A program made the position numbers and the translations under genes. From positions 1 to 64,000 of the forward strand of contig DATBJJ010000051.1 in the NCBI GenBank assembly GCA_036556425.1: a stretch of 64,000 bases of DNA, read 5' to 3'. The notes below the pieces were generated by a model. The model had not been told where the DNA came from and searched no databases. It saw only the letters and a program-made list of their open reading frames with translations. Positions 60,812-64,000 of the stretch are shown here, piece after piece; the stretch's first letter is position 1, and the number at the start of each line of letters is the position of its first letter. Source of the stretch: DATBJJ01 sp036556425. Lineage in GTDB: Bacteria > Acidobacteriota > Vicinamibacteria > Vicinamibacterales > 2-12-FULL-66-21.

Positions 60812-61993
60812 ATGAGCTACCGCGCGATCTACGCGTATCCCTGGGACCTCGCGGACGAAGGCGTGCGCGAGGTGATCGACCGCGTCCGCGCGCTCGGCGT
60901 CGACACCATCACCATCGCCGGAAGCTACCATGCGGGCAAATTCCTGCGCCCTCACGGCGTGCGCGGACGCGTGTACTTTCCCGAAGACGGCACGGTTTAC
61001 TTCAAGGCCGATCCCGCGCGATACGGGAGAATCGAACCGATCCTGAACAGCGCCGTTCGCGAGCGCGACATCTTCCGCGAAACACTCGCTGATTCGCGGA
61101 TCGCCGTGAACGCCTGGCTCGTGCTGCTGCACAATTCGCAGCTTGGCGAGCGCCACCGCCAGTCGACGGTCACGAACGCGTTCGGCGATCGATACATCTA
61201 CAGCCTGTGCCCGTCCGCTCCAGACGTTCGCGAGTATGCGGTCGCGCTGTGCAAGGACCTCGCCGACAACTATCCGGTGACGGGCATTTCCGTCGAAACG
61301 CCGGGCTACCTTCCATACGCACACGGCTATCATCACGAGTTCGCGATGGTGAAACCGAATGCGTGGCTCGACGGACGGCTTGGCCTCTGCTTCTGCGATC
61401 GTTGCGTGGCGAACGCGACGGCAGCCGGCATCGATGCCGAGTGCGTGAGGCGCAACACGCGCGAAGAGGTCGATGCGTATCTGTCGGGCGACGGCGATTG
61501 CCCGAGCGACATGGCGGAAGCGTTCTGGCTGAGCGACGTCGCCAGCGGCGGCGCGCTGTCCCGTTTCCTCGAGTGGCGCTGCGGAGTGGTGACGTCTCTC
61601 GTGCGCGAGATTCGCGCGGCGGTTCGCCCGAACGCTACGGTCTCGATCATCCCGTCGGTCGCGCGGCCGACCGCCGGCGCGTGGTACGAGGGCACCGATC
61701 TCGCCGCGCTCGCCGAAGCCGCAGGGATCATCGAAGCGTGCTTCTACGAGCCGACCGCGGAGCGGATCCGCGCCGACCTCTTCGACGTGCAGCGGCGTCT
61801 GCGGACGAGAGGAAAGCTCCGCGGGATTCTCCGGCCGGGGTTTCCGGATCTGCAAAGCCGCGGCGAGCTCGTCGCGGCCGCGGAGGCACTTCGCGACGCC
61901 GGCGTATCCGAGATTGCTTTCTACAACTACGGCCACCTGCGCCGCGCCAATCTCGCGTGGATCGCGGACGCGCTCGCCGTCTTCGGAGCGTGA
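60812..61993 (+). CDS. Putative TIM-barrel (glycosidase-like) protein of unknown function
   Basis: A 393-residue soluble protein without a signal peptide and with no firm family. The succession of strands (SYRAIYAYPWDLADEG, VDTITIAGSYHAG, GISVETPGYLPYAHGYHHEF, NATVSIIPSVARPTAGAWYE, VSEIAFYNYGHL) looks like a TIM barrel of glycosidase type. GLCFCDRCVANA is a CxCxxC motif that could bind zinc. It starts shortly after the GNAT gene and ends in TGATG, sharing a base with the SDR start, so it belongs to the SDR/Gfo operon. A role in sugar processing is inferred from context. Confidence 0.65.
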   Translation: MSYRAIYAYPWDLADEGVREVIDRVRALGVDTITIAGSYHAGKFLRPHGVRGRVYFPEDGTVYFKADPARYGRIEPILNSAVRERDIFRETLADSRIAVNAWLVLLHNSQLGERHRQSTVTNAFGDRYIYSLCPSAPDVREYAVALCKDLADNYPVTGISVETPGYLPYAHGYHHEFAMVKPNAWLDGRLGLCFCDRCVANATAAGIDAECVRRNTREEVDAYLSGDGDCPSDMAEAFWLSDVASGGALSRFLEWRCGVVTSLVREIRAAVRPNATVSIIPSVARPTAGAWYEGTDLAALAEAAGIIEACFYEPTAERIRADLFDVQRRLRTRGKLRGILRPGFPDLQSRGELVAAAEALRDAGVSEIAFYNYGHLRRANLAWIADALAVFGA

Positions 61994-62778
61994 TGGAATT
62001 CAAGGGCAAAGTCGTCGCGATTACCGGCGCCGCGGGCGGCATCGGTCAGGAGCTGTGTCGATACTTCGGAGGAGAGGGGGCAGCGATCATCGCAATCGAT
62101 CGCAGCGAGACGCTGAACGACGTCGCCGAACGGCTCCGTAGCGGCGGCGTGTCGGTCGAGGCCTCGGTCGTCGACATCGCCGACGCCGAGTCGGTCCAAT
62201 CGGCGATCGCATCGGCGCGATCGCACCTCGGCGCGGTCGATGTCCTGATCAACAACGCAGGCGTGTCGAGAACGCCAAGTCTCGCGCGAACGACGCCATC
62301 ACTCTTCCAGGACGATATCGATGCGAATTTGAACGGCGCGTACAACTGCACGCATGCGGTGCTGCCCGAGATGAAACGGCGCCGCTCGGGATCGATCGTC
62401 AACATCGGATCGGTCAATGGTCTCGCCGCGCTCGGCGACCCCGCGTATAGCGCCGCGAAAGCGGGCCTCATCAGCCTGACGAAAGCCGTCGCGCTCGAGT
62501 ACGGCCGCTACAACGTCCGCGCCAACATCGTCTGCCCGGGCACGGTGCGGACGCCGCTCTGGAACGAGCGCGCGGCGCGCAATCCCGAGGTCTTGAGCCA
62601 GCTCACGAAGTGGTATCCGCTCGGCCGCATCGTCGAGCCGATCGAAGTGATGCGCGCCGTTGCGTTCCTCGCCTCGGACGCTGCCTCGGCGATCACCGGC
62701 GTCGTACTTCCGGTCGACTGCGGCCTGACCGCGGGCAACATCGTGATGGCGCGCGAGCTCACATTGGAGGACCTTTGA
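61993..62778 (+). CDS. Short-chain dehydrogenase/reductase (SDR)
   Basis: A 261-residue classical SDR oxidoreductase. The NAD(P) motif is TGAAGGIG (11-18), NNAG at 87-90, and the catalytic Ser140, Tyr152 and Lys156 (GDPAYSAAKAGL). An Asp after beta-2 (AIIAIDRSE) favours NAD(H). The C-terminus has FLASDAASAITGVVLPVDCG, typical of the family. GGAG lies upstream. Its stop overlaps the TTG start of the Gfo gene (TTGA). With the Gfo and aldolase-like genes nearby it probably oxidises a sugar or sugar acid. Confidence 0.94.
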   Translation: MEFKGKVVAITGAAGGIGQELCRYFGGEGAAIIAIDRSETLNDVAERLRSGGVSVEASVVDIADAESVQSAIASARSHLGAVDVLINNAGVSRTPSLARTTPSLFQDDIDANLNGAYNCTHAVLPEMKRRRSGSIVNIGSVNGLAALGDPAYSAAKAGLISLTKAVALEYGRYNVRANIVCPGTVRTPLWNERAARNPEVLSQLTKWYPLGRIVEPIEVMRAVAFLASDAASAITGVVLPVDCGLTAGNIVMARELTLEDL

Positions 62779-63821
62779 TCGGAAGAAAACGCGTTCTGGC
62801 GGTCGGCCTCGGAAACATGGGGATGTCGCATGCGCTTGCGTACACGCGCATTCCCGAATACGACGTCGTCGGCGTTTGCGCACGCGGTATCGGCATGAAA
62901 GCGCTGCCGGACGCGCTCGCGAGCGCGAAGCGCTATTCGAACTTCGAGCAGGCGCTCGCGGACTGCAAGCCGGACGTCGTCTCGGTCAATACGCTTCCCG
63001 ACACGCACGCGGAGTACGCGATCAGATCGATGGAGGCCGGCGCGCACGTCTTCGTCGAGAAGCCGCTCGCCGAAACCGTCGACAGCGCGGAGCGGGTCGT
63101 GGAGACGGCGCGGCGCACGCGGCGAAAGCTCGTCATCGGCTATATCCTCAGGCACCATCCGTCGTGGATTCGGTTCATCGAGATCGCGAGAACGCTCGGC
63201 AAGCCGTTGGTCTTCCGGATGAATCTGAATCAGCAGTCGAACGGTGAGACGTGGGAGTGGCACAAGCGGCTGATGCAGTCGTTCCCTCCGATCGTCGACT
63301 GCGGCGTCCACTACGTCGACGTCATGTGTCAGATGACGCCGGCGAAGCCGATTCGGGTCCACGCGCTCGGCGCGCGTCTCTCCCACGAAGTGCCGACGTA
63401 CAACTACGGCGCGCTGCAGGTGGCGTTCGACGATGGATCGGTCGGTTGGTACGAAGCGGGTTGGGGACCGATGATGAGCGAGACCGCGTTCTTCGTGAAG
63501 GACGTGATCGGTCCAAAGGGCTCCGTCTCCATCGTCATGGCGGAGACCGCGGGCAGCGTGAAATCGGACGACATCAACGCGCACACCAAGACCAATCAGA
63601 TTCTCTGGCATCACGCGGACATGTCGAAGCCGGACGAACGGATCGACATGACCGACGAGCCGGATCACGACGCGCTGTGCGAGCGCGAGCAGCGTTACCT
63701 GCTGAGAGCCATCGACGAGGATATCGACCTATCCGATCACATGAACGACGGCGTCAAGAGCCTGCGGATCGTGATTGCCGCGGACGAATCGGTGCGGACG
63801 GGCGGCGTGATTCACCTGTAG
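62775..63821 (+). CDS. Gfo/Idh/MocA family oxidoreductase (cytoplasmic)
   Basis: A 348-residue NAD(P)-dependent sugar or cyclitol dehydrogenase-like protein without a signal peptide. The Rossmann loop is RVLAVGLGNMGMSHA (GxGxxG) and the EKP motif is at 95-97 (HVFVEKPLAE). IVDCGVHYVDVMCQMT carries the catalytic-region Asp/His. It starts at a TTG overlapping the SDR stop, with GGAGG 4 nt upstream. It is the last gene of the SDR operon; a REP-like hairpin follows. Confidence 0.92.
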   Translation: MIGRKRVLAVGLGNMGMSHALAYTRIPEYDVVGVCARGIGMKALPDALASAKRYSNFEQALADCKPDVVSVNTLPDTHAEYAIRSMEAGAHVFVEKPLAETVDSAERVVETARRTRRKLVIGYILRHHPSWIRFIEIARTLGKPLVFRMNLNQQSNGETWEWHKRLMQSFPPIVDCGVHYVDVMCQMTPAKPIRVHALGARLSHEVPTYNYGALQVAFDDGSVGWYEAGWGPMMSETAFFVKDVIGPKGSVSIVMAETAGSVKSDDINAHTKTNQILWHHADMSKPDERIDMTDEPDHDALCEREQRYLLRAIDEDIDLSDHMNDGVKSLRIVIAADESVRTGGVIHL

Positions 63822-63822
63822 C

Positions 63823-63840
63823 GTCCGGCTTCGCCCGGAC
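63823..63840. repeat. REP-like hairpin downstream of the Gfo gene
   Basis: GTCCGG-cttcgc-CCGGAC, one base after the stop codon. It resembles the element at 60352-60371 (shared GCGTCCGGCTTC start). There is no T-tract, but it may contribute to termination or RNA stability. Confidence 0.5.
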
Positions 63841-63942
63841 CCAATAAGCCTCTTCCGCGCGAGCGCCAATCGTCGTAGCATGCGTGCCGTCGGATCCCTT
63901 ATGCCCGGCCGTCCCTTGGTCCATTCCGAAGGAGCTGCAACG

Positions 63943-64000
63943 ATGCTGCGCTCGCGCTCGTTCGCGTTTCTGGTTGCCGTTCTCGTCGTCGCGGCGTTCA
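63943..64000 (+). CDS. Start of a secreted protein gene, cut by the window edge
   Basis: The ATG at 63943 is preceded by AAGGAG with 8 nt spacing and opens a frame reading MLRSRSFAFLVAVLVVAAF, a clear signal peptide. The rest lies outside the window, so nothing more can be said about its function. Confidence 0.7.
   Translation, partial: MLRSRSFAFLVAVLVVAAF

Overview
The window is GC-rich and reads like a chromosomal segment of a soil-type Acidobacteriota, probably of the Vicinamibacteria kind. This rests on family content, not on a marker gene. It holds three long MacB-like permeases of the acidobacterial duplicated orphan permease (ADOP) type, two of them in operon with PadR regulators. It also holds a TonB-receptor-like outer-membrane protein with an N-terminal carboxypeptidase-regulatory domain, a Ser/Thr kinase fused to a beta-propeller, a PVC-type heme dehydrogenase, and five Gfo/Idh/MocA oxidoreductases, three of them with Tat signals. 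No rRNA, tRNA, CRISPR array, integrase or transposase was recognised.

Layout. 1-4.9 kb: 3' part of a molybdenum hydroxylase large subunit, convergent with an ADOP permease and its PadR regulator. 4.9-13.2 kb: three Gfo/Idh/MocA proteins, a discoidin-domain secreted protein, an Agl23-like membrane glycosyltransferase, ApbE and DoxX. 13.2-25 kb: a respiratory and stress island with two diheme cytochromes c, Hsp20, a radical SAM protein with unusual cysteine spacing, a cytochrome b/ferredoxin/MvhD-like fusion, a heme-copper reductase (tiny subunit, CuA subunit II, subunit I, SCO) and a Crp/Fnr regulator. 25-34.2 kb: amidohydrolase, BON protein, Gln-rich protein, phospholipase C-like protein, methyltransferase, kinase and outer-membrane barrel. 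34.3-42.4 kb: ECF sigma factor, second ADOP/PadR pair, TonB-like receptor and glycerophosphodiesterase. 42.4-53.4 kb: small membrane proteins, TPR protein, isomerase-like protein, heme dehydrogenase, hydrolase, CoA ligase, FAD amine oxidase and a Gfo protein. 53.4-64 kb: third ADOP, amidohydrolase, DHDPS-like aldolase and epimerase on the minus strand, then GNAT, a TIM-barrel-like protein, SDR and Gfo on the plus strand. Two repeat arrays and a small dispersed hairpin lie in this last part.

The most coherent system is at 15.9-25 kb. The heme-copper subunit I has all the metal-binding histidines, but a glutamine replaces the active-site tyrosine expected four residues after the first copper-site histidine, and its partner subunit II keeps a complete CuA site. 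This suggests an alternative nitric oxide reductase. Three near-identical 16-bp palindromes of the form TATGAC-N4-GTCATA sit upstream of the radical SAM gene, between the divergent cytochrome b fusion and reductase operons, and between the Crp/Fnr gene and its divergent neighbour. Candidate -10 hexamers lie about 30 bp from the palindrome centres, the geometry of an FNR-type activator at about -41.5. The Crp/Fnr protein encoded here is the obvious candidate regulator.

Other regulatory architecture is visible by eye. Two TGTTG-N5-CAACA operators, 32 bp apart, lie between the second PadR gene and the receptor gene. Many genes without a Shine-Dalgarno sequence have a -10-like hexamer 5-7 nt before the start codon, which suggests leaderless transcripts. 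Two divergent gene pairs have start codons separated by only 17 and 21 bp.
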